The position numbers were made by a program, and so were the translations under genes. Source: Mesonia oceanica (GTDB lineage: Bacteria > Bacteroidota > Bacteroidia > Flavobacteriales > Flavobacteriaceae). Taken from it: a stretch of 64,000 nucleotides of DNA. Where the stretch lies: positions 62,001-126,000 of the forward strand of contig NZ_CABVMM010000013.1 in assembly GCF_902499555.1 (NCBI RefSeq), in the 5' to 3' direction. Shown piece by piece: positions 17,233 to 24,348 of this stretch. Each line of letters opens with the position of its first letter. Positions within the stretch are counted from its first letter, which is position 1. Under the pieces are notes generated by a model. It did not search any database. It saw only the letters and a list, made by a program, of their open reading frames with translations, and was not told the origin of the DNA.

Positions 17233-18012
17233 ATGGATTATCAGTTAAAAGATAAAAAAGTATTTATTTCAGGTTCTACCAAAGGTATTGGTCTAGCCAC
17301 TGCGAAAACCTTGGCCAAAGAAAGAGCTGAAGTCATCATTAACGGGCGATCAAAAGAAAGCATAAACCAAGCCATTTCAAGCATCACTACCGAAATCAAC
17401 AACGCTAAAATCTCTGGAATTGCCTGCGATTTTTCGAAAAAAGATCAAGTAGATAGCCTGATTGAAAAACTTGGTAAAGTCGATATTCTTATCAATAATG
17501 TGGGCATTTTTAATCCAAAAGACTTTTTTGAAATTCCCGATGAAGAATGGAAAGCTTTTTATGAAGTAAATGTACTTAGTGGCGTTCGACTTTCGAAAGC
17601 TTTACTCCCAAAAATGTTAGCGCAAGATTGGGGAAGAATCATCTTTATTTCCAGTGAAAGTGCCTTGAACATTCCCGTAGAAATGATTCATTATGGAATG
17701 ACCAAAACCGCACAACTTTCCATTTCAAGAGGAATTGCCGAAATTACCAAAGGCACCAATGTCACGGTCAATAGTGTTTTACCCGGCCCAACCTATTCTG
17801 AAGGCGTAAAAGATATGGTAGATGCCGAAAATAATGATAAAAAGGAAATAGAAAATGAGTTTTTTGAAACTCAGCGTCCCAGTTCATTAATCCAACGCTT
17901 TGCAGATCCGCAAGAAGTCGCCAATATGATTGCTTATGTTGCAAGTCCGCTTTCCTCAGCAACCAATGGAGCAAGTTTACGGGTTGATGGTGGAGTGGTG
18001 AAGTATATTTAA
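17233..18012 (+). CDS. Short-chain dehydrogenase/reductase, classical type
   Basis: 259 residues, typical for a classical SDR. The cofactor motif is SGSTKGIG (residues 13-20). NNVG at 88-91 and Asn113 are in place. The catalytic set is Ser141 in FISSESA, Tyr154 and Lys158 in HYGMTK. The carboxy-terminal AYVASPLSSATNGASLRVDGG is the standard end of the 3-oxoacyl-ACP-reductase-like subgroup. The residue after the second beta strand is in NGRS, so NADPH is the probable cofactor. Substrate is unknown; FabG-like proteins outside fatty-acid operons act on many alcohols and ketones. It follows the DoxX remnant and is followed by a terminator-like hairpin. Confidence 0.9.
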   Translation: MDYQLKDKKVFISGSTKGIGLATAKTLAKERAEVIINGRSKESINQAISSITTEINNAKISGIACDFSKKDQVDSLIEKLGKVDILINNVGIFNPKDFFEIPDEEWKAFYEVNVLSGVRLSKALLPKMLAQDWGRIIFISSESALNIPVEMIHYGMTKTAQLSISRGIAEITKGTNVTVNSVLPGPTYSEGVKDMVDAENNDKKEIENEFFETQRPSSLIQRFADPQEVANMIAYVASPLSSATNGASLRVDGGVVKYI

Positions 18013-18105
18013 GTAGTAATGAGAATTGAGTAGTGACAAATTAGAAAATAGACGATTAGTTTAATTTGGTAATTTTTTATTTTGAAAACCAATATCATTA
18101 TTCTG

Positions 18106-18131
18106 AACCTGCGCGGCAGTCAGGTTTTTTC
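18106..18131 (+). terminator. Terminator after the SDR gene
   Basis: AACCTG at 18106-18111 and CAGGTT at 18121-18126 form a six-pair stem around a nine-base GC-rich loop, followed by a run of T. The loop bases (CGCGGCAGT) resemble a short GC-rich intergenic repeat also hinted at near 36.4 kb. Confidence 0.5.
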
Positions 18132-18235
18132 ACAATGGAAAAAGAAAAAATGATAATAGAAAGGTGTTACTTATGCTCTAATTTCTAAAAGCGAAGCGAT
18201 CTATGATCTAACTTCTAATATCTAAAAATAATAAC

Positions 18236-19594
18236 ATGGGAATAGAAGAATTTGATGTTTTTGTAATCGGTACCGGAACTGCCGGAAAAGGCGTAGCTAA
18301 AGATTGCGCAAAAGCCGGATGGAAAGTAGCCATAGCCGATAATCGAGAATATGGCGGCACCTGCCCCAATCGAGGTTGCGATCCAAAAAAAGTGTTGGTA
18401 GGGATTACCGAAATTATTGAGCGTTCCCAGAATATGCTTGGATTGGGAATTTCAAAAATGCCAGAAGTAAACTGGGAAGATTTACAGAAATTCAAGTATA
18501 AATTTACAGGTGCTATTCCCGCAGCTACCGAAAAAGATTTGGCTGCTCTTGGCATCAAGATGTATCATCAATCTCCTAAATTTTTAGACGAAAACACGCT
18601 TTCGGTAGAAGGCAAAACGGTAAAGACCAAAAAAATCGTAATCGCCACTGGTAATAAACCCATGCCGCTTAAAATTCCGGGAGCCGAATTAATGCTGAAC
18701 AGCGATGATTTCCTAGAATTGGAAAAGCTTCCTGAATCGATGATTTTTATTGGTGCCGGCTATATTGGAATGGAATTCGCTCATATTGCCGCTAGACTTG
18801 GCGTTGAAGTTACGGTAATTGATACCGAACCCAGACCACTTTCAAATTTTGATGAAGATATGGTGGCGCATCTTACCGAAGCTTCCGAAGCTATTGGCAT
18901 CAAATTTATATTCAATGCGAAAGCTTCAAAAGTAGAAAAGCTTAGGAAATACCTTCGGGTGACTGCAGAAACGAAAAACGGAGAAGAAATTTTTGCAAAA
19001 GCAGAACTGGTTTTTAATACAGCAGGACGTGTTCCTTCCATTGACGAATTAGAACTGGAAAAAGGGAATGTCGCTTTCAGTAATAAAGGAATTGCCGTAA
19101 ATGAGCATCTACAAAACACCACCAACCCAAATGTTTATGCTTGTGGAGATGTTTCCAATAGTGAAGGTTTACCACTAACACCACTTTCTTCCCAGGAATC
19201 GCGAGTGGTTTCAGCGAATCTTTTAGGAAAATATAATAAAACCGAAGCGCATTATCCGCCGCAACCTTCTGTCGTGTTTACACTGCCCAACGTGGCTTCC
19301 GTAGGACTTTCAGAACAGCAAGCTAAAGAAAGAGGGTTTGATTATGTAGTAAAGCATAAATCGGTACCCAGCTGGTTCAATTCTAAGCGTATTGCCAATC
19401 AGCACTATGCCTTTAAAGTGATTAAAGACAAAGAAACCGAAAAAGTTCTTGGCGCTCACCTGGTAGGTCCAGATGCCGGAGAAATGATTAATATGTTTGT
19501 AATGGCAATGTGTGGCGGTCTTTCCTGCCACGACCTAAAAGCGATGATTTTTGCCTACCCGACTTGGAGTAATGATATTAAGGGAATGACGTGA
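18236..19594 (+). CDS. FAD/NAD(P)-dependent disulfide-reductase-like flavoprotein with altered active site
   Basis: 452 residues with the full pyridine nucleotide-disulfide oxidoreductase fold. The FAD motif is GTGTAGKGVA (12-21). The redox pair Cys43/Cys48 lies in GGTCPNRGCDPKK. The NAD(P) motif is IGAGYIGMEFA, followed by TVIDTEPRP. The second FAD block is NVYACGD, and a dimerisation domain follows. Glutathione reductase and lipoamide dehydrogenase carry His-Pro-Thr-x-x-Glu in the last domain; here the corresponding residues are Tyr441-Pro-Thr-Trp-Ser-Asn446, so the acid/base His and its Glu partner are both absent. The protein ends shortly after (KGMT). It is therefore probably not a classical thiol reductase. 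The 222-bp gap upstream suggests its own promoter. Confidence 0.9.
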   Translation: MGIEEFDVFVIGTGTAGKGVAKDCAKAGWKVAIADNREYGGTCPNRGCDPKKVLVGITEIIERSQNMLGLGISKMPEVNWEDLQKFKYKFTGAIPAATEKDLAALGIKMYHQSPKFLDENTLSVEGKTVKTKKIVIATGNKPMPLKIPGAELMLNSDDFLELEKLPESMIFIGAGYIGMEFAHIAARLGVEVTVIDTEPRPLSNFDEDMVAHLTEASEAIGIKFIFNAKASKVEKLRKYLRVTAETKNGEEIFAKAELVFNTAGRVPSIDELELEKGNVAFSNKGIAVNEHLQNTTNPNVYACGDVSNSEGLPLTPLSSQESRVVSANLLGKYNKTEAHYPPQPSVVFTLPNVASVGLSEQQAKERGFDYVVKHKSVPSWFNSKRIANQHYAFKVIKDKETEKVLGAHLVGPDAGEMINMFVMAMCGGLSCHDLKAMIFAYPTWSNDIKGMT

Positions 19595-19694
19595 TTCTAG
19601 TAGTTAGAGAATATAGACCGCTAATGCTATTAGACTTTGTAAAATGTGTTCATTCTAAATCTAAACTATACGACCTTAGACAGGCTTTATACTT

Positions 19695-19829
19695 GATGAC
19701 GAGTTCAGTTTTGTCATTACATCTATTGAAGTCTTATTTCGAATGATTTCGAGAAACTAGAAATTGTATCAAGAAGTAAATGGAAACCCTATCTCGATAC
19801 AAATTTCAACTTATCAATTATAAATTTAA
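19695..19829. repeat. 135-bp dispersed repeat, copy 1 (hairpin-forming)
   Basis: This segment recurs at 20543-20680 in the same orientation, with about seven substitutions and three gap bases (roughly 93 percent identity by eye). Within it, GAAATTGTATC (19760-19770) and GATACAAATTTC (19796-19807) form an imperfect stem with a one-base bulge and a 25-base loop. It begins with GATGACGAGTTCAG, like common flavobacterial intergenic repeats. The two copies bracket a divergent pair of very small genes. Confidence 0.85.
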
Positions 19830-19866
19830 TTGTTGATAGCAATTTTGGAATAAACTTACTCATATT

Positions 19867-20067
19867 TTATGGTTTTGACCTTCTTTTTGGATACATAAAT
19901 TGCTTCTCTTTAAATTGACCTATTTCTTCCCTTAATGTCTGATTGATGTTTTGAATTAAATCGTTTTGGAATTTCATAATTTCCAATAAATCGTGCATTG
20001 CGTTTAAGTTCTCTAATTGTCTATAAACAATCTCTTCTAAATCGGCTTTAGTATATCTTTTTCTCAT
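19867..20067 (-). CDS. Small coiled-coil-like protein, function unknown
   Basis: 66 residues, highly charged and predicted helical throughout. RYTKADLEEIVYRQLENL is followed by heptad-like leucine/isoleucine spacing up to about residue 52, then a basic tail ending PKRRSKP. There is no signal peptide and no recognised domain. It is transcribed divergently from a small HTH gene, with 140 bp of very AT-rich sequence between them holding three operator-like palindromes, and both genes lie between the two repeat copies. The arrangement recalls small regulator or toxin-antitoxin pairs, but nothing in the protein identifies a toxin. A real gene is likely because the pair has a structured control region. 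Confidence 0.55.
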   Translation of the reverse strand: MRKRYTKADLEEIVYRQLENLNAMHDLLEIMKFQNDLIQNINQTLREEIGQFKEKQFMYPKRRSKP

Positions 20068-20092
20068 AATATATAAGTATCGATAATAATTC

Positions 20093-20160
20093 TTTAGACT
20101 TTCTAAACAAATATATCTAAAGTCTATAAAAATATAAAATAAAAATATAGACTTTCTATA
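20093..20160. promoter_or_regulatory. Three operator-like palindromes between the divergent small genes
   Basis: Three 15-bp sites share the core TAGACTTT. TTTAGACTTTCTAAA (20093-20107) and TATAGACTTTCTATA (20146-20160) each have perfect six-base arms around CTT. The middle one, read on the minus strand as TATAGACTTTAGATA (20114-20128), is imperfect. Their position between two divergent starts suits binding by the neighbouring HTH protein; that link is inferred. Confidence 0.6.
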
Positions 20161-20207
20161 GTTTTATTTCTAAGAATTAAATTTATCTCTACAAATTCGA
20201 AAGGTTT

Positions 20208-20423
20208 ATGACTTCATTAGGGCTATACTTAACAAGAAAATCAGTTAATAGAGCAATGGTTTCAAGAAGAACAGGAATTAGTCAGGCAAGGCTATCTCAG
20301 TTAAGTTCAAATGAATCTACCAAACTAAGAGCTGATGAATTGTATTTAATTGCTTTAGCAATTGATATTGACCCAGGCGAAATGTTCAAAGAAATTTTTA
20401 AAGATTTAAAATTAGAGCTATAA
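20208..20423 (+). CDS. Small XRE-type helix-turn-helix regulator
   Basis: 71 residues, essentially a bare HTH domain. LGLYLTRKSVNRAMVSRRTG forms the first helices, ISQARLSQLSSNESTKLRAD the turn and recognition helix, and ELYLIALAIDIDPGEMFKEI the packing helices, as in Cro/CI-type folds. No effector domain is present. It is divergent from the small coiled-coil gene and probably binds the three palindromes between them, repressing one or both promoters. Both genes lie inside the pair of 135-bp repeats. It could be an antitoxin, a phage-remnant repressor or the regulator of a mobile unit; the sequence does not decide. Confidence 0.75.
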   Translation: MTSLGLYLTRKSVNRAMVSRRTGISQARLSQLSSNESTKLRADELYLIALAIDIDPGEMFKEIFKDLKLEL

Positions 20424-20542
20424 GAACAGCTTGTAATATTTTGATGAGCCGTAATTCGCAATAATTTATATGTTCGCCGGTAAGGTTAGCGTGGGTCGTT
20501 TCTAAATCGCATAAGAGTGATGAGATACTGGATCAAGTCAAG

Positions 20543-20680
20543 GATGACGAGTTCAGTTTTGTCATTATAAATCTGTTGAAGTCTTATTTCGAATGATTTC
20601 GAGAAACTATAAATTGTATCAAGAAGTAAATGGGAAACCCTATCTCGATACAAACTTCAACTTATCAGTTAAAAATTTAA
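20543..20680. repeat. 138-bp dispersed repeat, copy 2
   Basis: Direct copy of 19695-19829, in the same orientation. It is preceded by CTGGATCAAGTCAAG, a form of the intergenic repeat CTGAATCAAGTTCAG seen elsewhere in the window. Here the internal arms can extend to GTTGAAGT (20575-20582) and ACTTCAAC (20654-20661). Confidence 0.85.
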
Positions 20681-20753
20681 ATCCGAAATTAGCTAGATTA
20701 TACTAAAAGTTATTGTTAAACAAAAAATTCAATCTTCTTAAAATAGAATTAAG

Positions 20754-20761
20754 TATTTTTG
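20754..20761 (+). promoter_or_regulatory. -7 promoter box of the small membrane protein
   Basis: TATTTTTG matches TAnnTTTG exactly and lies 32 bp before the ATG at 20794. Confidence 0.45.
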
Positions 20762-20793
20762 TTATCATCTAACCTTTAATTCTTTATTCCATT

Positions 20794-21321
20794 ATGCCGA
20801 GTAAAATTGATGAAGAGCTTAGGCAATATAAACTCTTCAAAATACAAGAAACCAACGTAAGGATAAGACAATTTCAGCAGGCTTATAGTAAGATAAAGGA
20901 AAATATAGCTATAAAGTTTTCTAAAAATGTAACATTTAATTTACTTAAAATAGCTTTCCTCCTACTTTCCATATGCTCCTTAGTTATTACTGTTTTTTGC
21001 TTTTTACCAGGCGAGTTTATTTTACTTATTGAAGAATATGAAGGACCACTTTCTTCTTCAGAAAAAAAAGGGATTGTTATTATTTTTAGGTATTTAAGAT
21101 TTTTGTTTCTTGCAATAGCAGCTATTTTCTATCTACTTTCTTATTTACTTAAACTAAATAACAGAAAAAGAAACACTATTTATTCACTTTCCCATTTGCT
21201 TGAAGAAATGATTACTTACTTAGAGAAATCTTCTGACGAGGAAAAGAGAAAATACGAACAGTATGTCGATTTTTTAGCAAAAAAAGAAAGATCATCTTCT
21301 ACTAAAAATAACAATCCATAG
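20794..21321 (+). CDS. Small two-helix membrane protein, function unknown
   Basis: 175 residues. The amino-terminal 45 residues are charged and helical (KIDEELRQYKLFKIQETNVR). Two membrane segments follow, at about 48-72 (LLKIAFLLLSICSLVITVFC) and 102-124, separated by a short acidic loop. The last 45 residues are charged and probably cytoplasmic (LEKSSDEEKRKYEQYVDFLA), ending in a Ser/Thr/Asn tail. No family is recognised. It follows repeat copy 2 and may have no partners. The codon usage looks like that of the neighbours. Confidence 0.65.
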   Translation: MPSKIDEELRQYKLFKIQETNVRIRQFQQAYSKIKENIAIKFSKNVTFNLLKIAFLLLSICSLVITVFCFLPGEFILLIEEYEGPLSSSEKKGIVIIFRYLRFLFLAIAAIFYLLSYLLKLNNRKRNTIYSLSHLLEEMITYLEKSSDEEKRKYEQYVDFLAKKERSSSTKNNNP

Positions 21322-21499
21322 TATATTAAGAAATTAAAAATTACTCCGTTCAAGTGATTTTGTGCACTGAAACGATGTCACATGCATCCGGCAACAAACT
21401 TTAACTTCAAGCCCATTTTCTATACAAAAATCTTAACAGGTTTTTACGGGAATTGACGAGCTTGAAGTTATTACACGACAGCTAAAAATTGAGAATTAT

Positions 21500-22039
21500 T
21501 TATTCGTCGGCTACAAAGCGTTTATCCACTGGCATTACTTCTCCGCAATTATCACAAGTGCGTAAGTCTTCGCTTCCGTAAAAATGTTTAAAGTGTTTTA
21601 AAAAGTCTTTTTCAATATCATGTAATGGAAAATAAACTTCATACAATTTATGGTTACAATTGTCGCAAAACCATAGTAAACCATCTTTTGCTTCTAGGTG
21701 AGCTCGCTTTCGCTCAATTACCAAGCCAATAGAGCCTTCCTTGCGACCGGGAGAATGAGGCACTTTTGCCGGATGTAAATACATATCTCCAGCGCCTAGT
21801 TTCATCGTTTTCTTCTCTCCATCTTCTTGAATATGTACTTCTATTTCGCCTTCTAACTGATAAAACAATTCTTCGGTTTCATTATAATGATAATCCTTTC
21901 TGGCGTTGGGTCCGGCCACAATCATTACAATATAATCGCCGGCGTCTTTATATAAATTTTTATTTCCTACCGGTGGTTTGAGGGTATCTCTATTTTCTTC
22001 AATCCACTTATTCAGATTAAACGGTTTTTGAATAGCCAT
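21500..22039 (-). CDS. 3-Hydroxyanthranilate 3,4-dioxygenase
   Basis: 179 residues, the length of the bacterial enzyme. It cleaves 3-hydroxyanthranilate to aminocarboxymuconate semialdehyde, on the kynurenine route to quinolinate and NAD. The catalytic iron ligands are His51, Glu57 (HYNETEELFY) and His95 (PAKVPHSPGR). Substrate-binding Arg47 and Arg99 and Glu109 are present. The rubredoxin-like second metal site of bacterial forms is intact: Cys125/Cys128 and Cys162/Cys165. No other kynurenine-pathway gene (tryptophan dioxygenase, kynureninase, monooxygenase) is in the window, so it is either part of a scattered pathway or acts on imported substrate. Confidence 0.95.
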   Translation of the reverse strand: MAIQKPFNLNKWIEENRDTLKPPVGNKNLYKDAGDYIVMIVAGPNARKDYHYNETEELFYQLEGEIEVHIQEDGEKKTMKLGAGDMYLHPAKVPHSPGRKEGSIGLVIERKRAHLEAKDGLLWFCDNCNHKLYEVYFPLHDIEKDFLKHFKHFYGSEDLRTCDNCGEVMPVDKRFVADE

Positions 22040-22205
22040 AATTTTAGTTTTTTAAGCTCTTAAAGTTAAAAAATTTAAAGCTATATCTTGTTCATTTCAA
22101 TGCTTTTTCAATAACGATTATATATTTCCACCTTTATTAAAAGTATGAGCCAAAAAAGTTATTCATTTATGTAGCTACTACTAAAATGATGAAGAGGTAT
22201 TTTAA

Positions 22206-23390
22206 TTAGATTTCAATATTTTTGATACGTGTAGGAGTCTGTGCACCATTTTCATAGTATTCTATCACATGATTTCCTGATTGAAAACTTATTATCAAAT
22301 CACTAGCTTTTCCGCTCTCTTGTACTGTAAATGTTTGAGTTTCATTTACGTTATCATAATTGGATGCTTTCCAATTGATCGGTGCATTAGGTAATTGTAC
22401 ATAAGACCATTGTCCATTTTTAATTACTATTTTTAAAGAGGTTCCTCTTGGTAATTCAGCTGCCAAGCTAAGCTGATTAGAACTGAAAACTTCTTTATCT
22501 GAAAAAAGAACATTTTCACCATAATCTGAATATTCAGGATAATCAATATAATTGGTATAGGTATAAGAAGTACTATCGACGAAAGTATTCACGTAGGTTT
22601 CAAAATCTGGAATAGTCACACTCATTCCTAAGTCTTGATAACGATTTTCAACGTTATTTCTAAGTTCCGCTAAATCAAAAAGTCTTGCATCATTAATAAG
22701 CAAGCTTTGAGTATTTGAATCATCAAGGCTACCATCTTCTGTGATATCGGTACTTATGTTAGCTAGTAAATCACTTAATTCCGATTCTGTTCTATATCCT
22801 TGTGTAATTACAGAAATGGCCAACAAAATAGCATTATCATCTCCGCTTACCGTAATATCCAATAAATCAAAATCAGCTATATCAGGTTTCTCCATAGAAA
22901 AGATAGATAGTATTTCTTCCCTAGCTTGTAATTGTGCATCTAGATAAGAAAGATTTTCAGACTCCATTAAATATTTTACTCTATTTTTTGCCAAATGCGA
23001 TAGGATATTAATATTAGAAGTCGTTTTATCGGCAACATTGGTTAATGTAGATAAGATAATAGGGGCACTAGAGTTGGCTCCTGTAACTTCGTTGAAGTAA
23101 TACCCATTAGCCCTAAGCTCGGCATATTTCTCATATAGCGATATATTTGATAACTCAAATAATCCAGAATTATCTAGAATTTGAGAAGTGTAAACATTTC
23201 CCGTTGGGGATAAATTATTATCAAGTTCAAAAACATCAATGGAAGTACCATTTATAAACGGCCCTTTTTGAACTGCTCCTTTTAAATTGGTATTGGTAAT
23301 ATTTTTCGTGCTTTGAAAGTCGTTATCATCTTTATTACAAGAAAACAAAAAAATGGTCAACAAGCTTACTATTAAGTAGTGATTTTTCAT
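22206..23390 (-). CDS. Large lipoprotein, probably surface-exposed, function unknown
   Basis: 394 residues. The signal peptide ends at a lipobox with Cys18 (FLFSCNKDDND); the Lys-Asp-Asp after it suggests surface export, an inference from known Bacteroidota lipoproteins. The region from about 35 (LKGAVQKGPFINGTSIDVFE) to 100 looks like a carboxypeptidase-regulatory-like beta domain. The middle (about 120-250) is helical, with repeated mentions of SILSHLAKNRVKYL-type patterns. The end (SLKIVIKNGQWSYVQLPNAP) is beta-rich. I recognise the amino-terminal pattern from uncharacterised lipoproteins but no function. It stands alone on the minus strand. Confidence 0.75.
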   Translation of the reverse strand: MKNHYLIVSLLTIFLFSCNKDDNDFQSTKNITNTNLKGAVQKGPFINGTSIDVFELDNNLSPTGNVYTSQILDNSGLFELSNISLYEKYAELRANGYYFNEVTGANSSAPIILSTLTNVADKTTSNINILSHLAKNRVKYLMESENLSYLDAQLQAREEILSIFSMEKPDIADFDLLDITVSGDDNAILLAISVITQGYRTESELSDLLANISTDITEDGSLDDSNTQSLLINDARLFDLAELRNNVENRYQDLGMSVTIPDFETYVNTFVDSTSYTYTNYIDYPEYSDYGENVLFSDKEVFSSNQLSLAAELPRGTSLKIVIKNGQWSYVQLPNAPINWKASNYDNVNETQTFTVQESGKASDLIISFQSGNHVIEYYENGAQTPTRIKNIEI

Positions 23391-23735
23391 AAAATTAAAT
23401 TTTATAATTATTGAAGTTAACTATTTCAAATATAACTTAAATATACCCATAATGAATTGATTATTAAAATTTTATAAATTAATTAAGATTTTAATAATTA
23501 ATAAAAAGGAGGATCTCCATCATTATTACGATAAACAATCAAAACAAATTAAAATACCCATAACCAACCAAGAATATTTAGAGCAAATGATTTAGATAAC
23601 GTGTGGACTATTAAAATACACGCAAAAAATCCCTCTCCTTTTAAAAGAGGGGAATTTTTAATTACTGAACTGCATTCATTCTTAATAAGAAGAAAAGTTC
23701 AAAGCTTTTTTAAAGAGAATATTTTGGCAATTATT
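23391..23735. other. AT-rich intergenic region with one terminator hairpin
   Basis: 345 bases with no gene I can support. A hairpin lies at 23625-23659: an A-run, CCCTCTCC, TTTTAAAA, then AGAGGGG and a T-run. It probably ends the ExbB-like transcript coming from the right. A 71-codon plus-strand frame across this region reads as non-coding. Confidence 0.65.
23625..23659 (-). terminator. Terminator of the ExbB/MotA-like gene
   Basis: CCCTCTCCTTTT pairs imperfectly with AAAAGAGGGG, flanked by A5 on the left and T5 on the right, so it can terminate in either direction. It lies about 75 bp past the stop of the ExbB-like gene. Confidence 0.5.
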
Positions 23736-24134
23736 CTATTCCTTCTTCAACACCGTAAATATAATAATGGCAATTCTCCCAATCAAAAAAGTAATCATTC
23801 CAAAAACCGGAGCTAACGAAGCTACCTTAAGTCCACCGGCAATTAAAGCTGGCGATAAACTTTCACCAATCGCTTCAATACTATCAAAAGCAGAAATTAA
23901 ACCGATAAGCTGACCTAAAAATCCCCATACCAAAGCAAAAAGACTTAAAGAACTTATCAAGCTCATGGTTTTCTGTAAATTTTTCCTTCGAATTAATTCA
24001 GCTACAAATAATATAACAATGGCCAGCAACACCAAGAGTATGGTATACATAAAAAGCGGACCACCTTCATTTAATCTATCGGTAAGTGAAAGACTAATTA
24101 CATTTGGGATAAGATAAAGAGATAACGTTTGCAT
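23736..24134 (-). CDS. MotA/TolQ/ExbB-like proton channel protein, orphan
   Basis: 132 residues from the ATG at 24134; a further ATG nine codons upstream at 24161 is possible. Three membrane helices are evident: about 20-38 (FMYTILLVLLAIVILFVAEL), 58-80 (LFALVWGFLGQLIGLISAFD) and 100-130. The second and third with GFLGQLIGLISAF resemble the pore helices of TolQ/ExbB/MotA. No ExbD/TolR or MotB partner is encoded nearby, and the cytoplasmic loop is very short. Its role is unclear: it could be a minimal stator or a membrane protein of similar architecture. Similar short orphans occur in Bacteroidota. Confidence 0.7.
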   Translation of the reverse strand: MQTLSLYLIPNVISLSLTDRLNEGGPLFMYTILLVLLAIVILFVAELIRRKNLQKTMSLISSLSLFALVWGFLGQLIGLISAFDSIEAIGESLSPALIAGGLKVASLAPVFGMITFLIGRIAIIIFTVLKKE

Positions 24135-24348
24135 AATTTTCAGTTTTAAAGTTAAACACATTTCAAAACTAAAGGCAATTGCAAGCCGATTTATTTTTAA
24201 TCGACCGACAACCTATTTCTACTTGGTTTTAACCGATTTTATGAGAAGCTCCTGAACACCGCATTTTTTCTGTTATCTGTAGAAAAATACATGTAATTGG
24301 TCGCAAAACCGCGGAAGTTTCATTGAAAATGCGGAAATTGTGACGGTT

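Larger units (their letters stand above)
20424..20793. other. Intergenic region containing repeat copy 2
   Basis: 370 bases without a credible gene. The first 120 include a locally GC-richer stretch (20470-20515) that resembles nothing I recognise. Repeat copy 2 fills 20543-20680, and a promoter box for the next gene lies at 20754. Confidence 0.7.

Noticed and set aside
19595..20793. A complete insertion sequence or integron between the repeats
   Set aside because: No transposase, integrase or terminal inverted repeats with target duplication are present; only two small genes and direct repeats are seen.
23601..23816. A 71-codon plus-strand frame before the ExbB-like gene
   Set aside because: It overlaps the end of the ExbB-like gene on the other strand and includes a terminator hairpin; its composition is that of AT-rich intergenic sequence.
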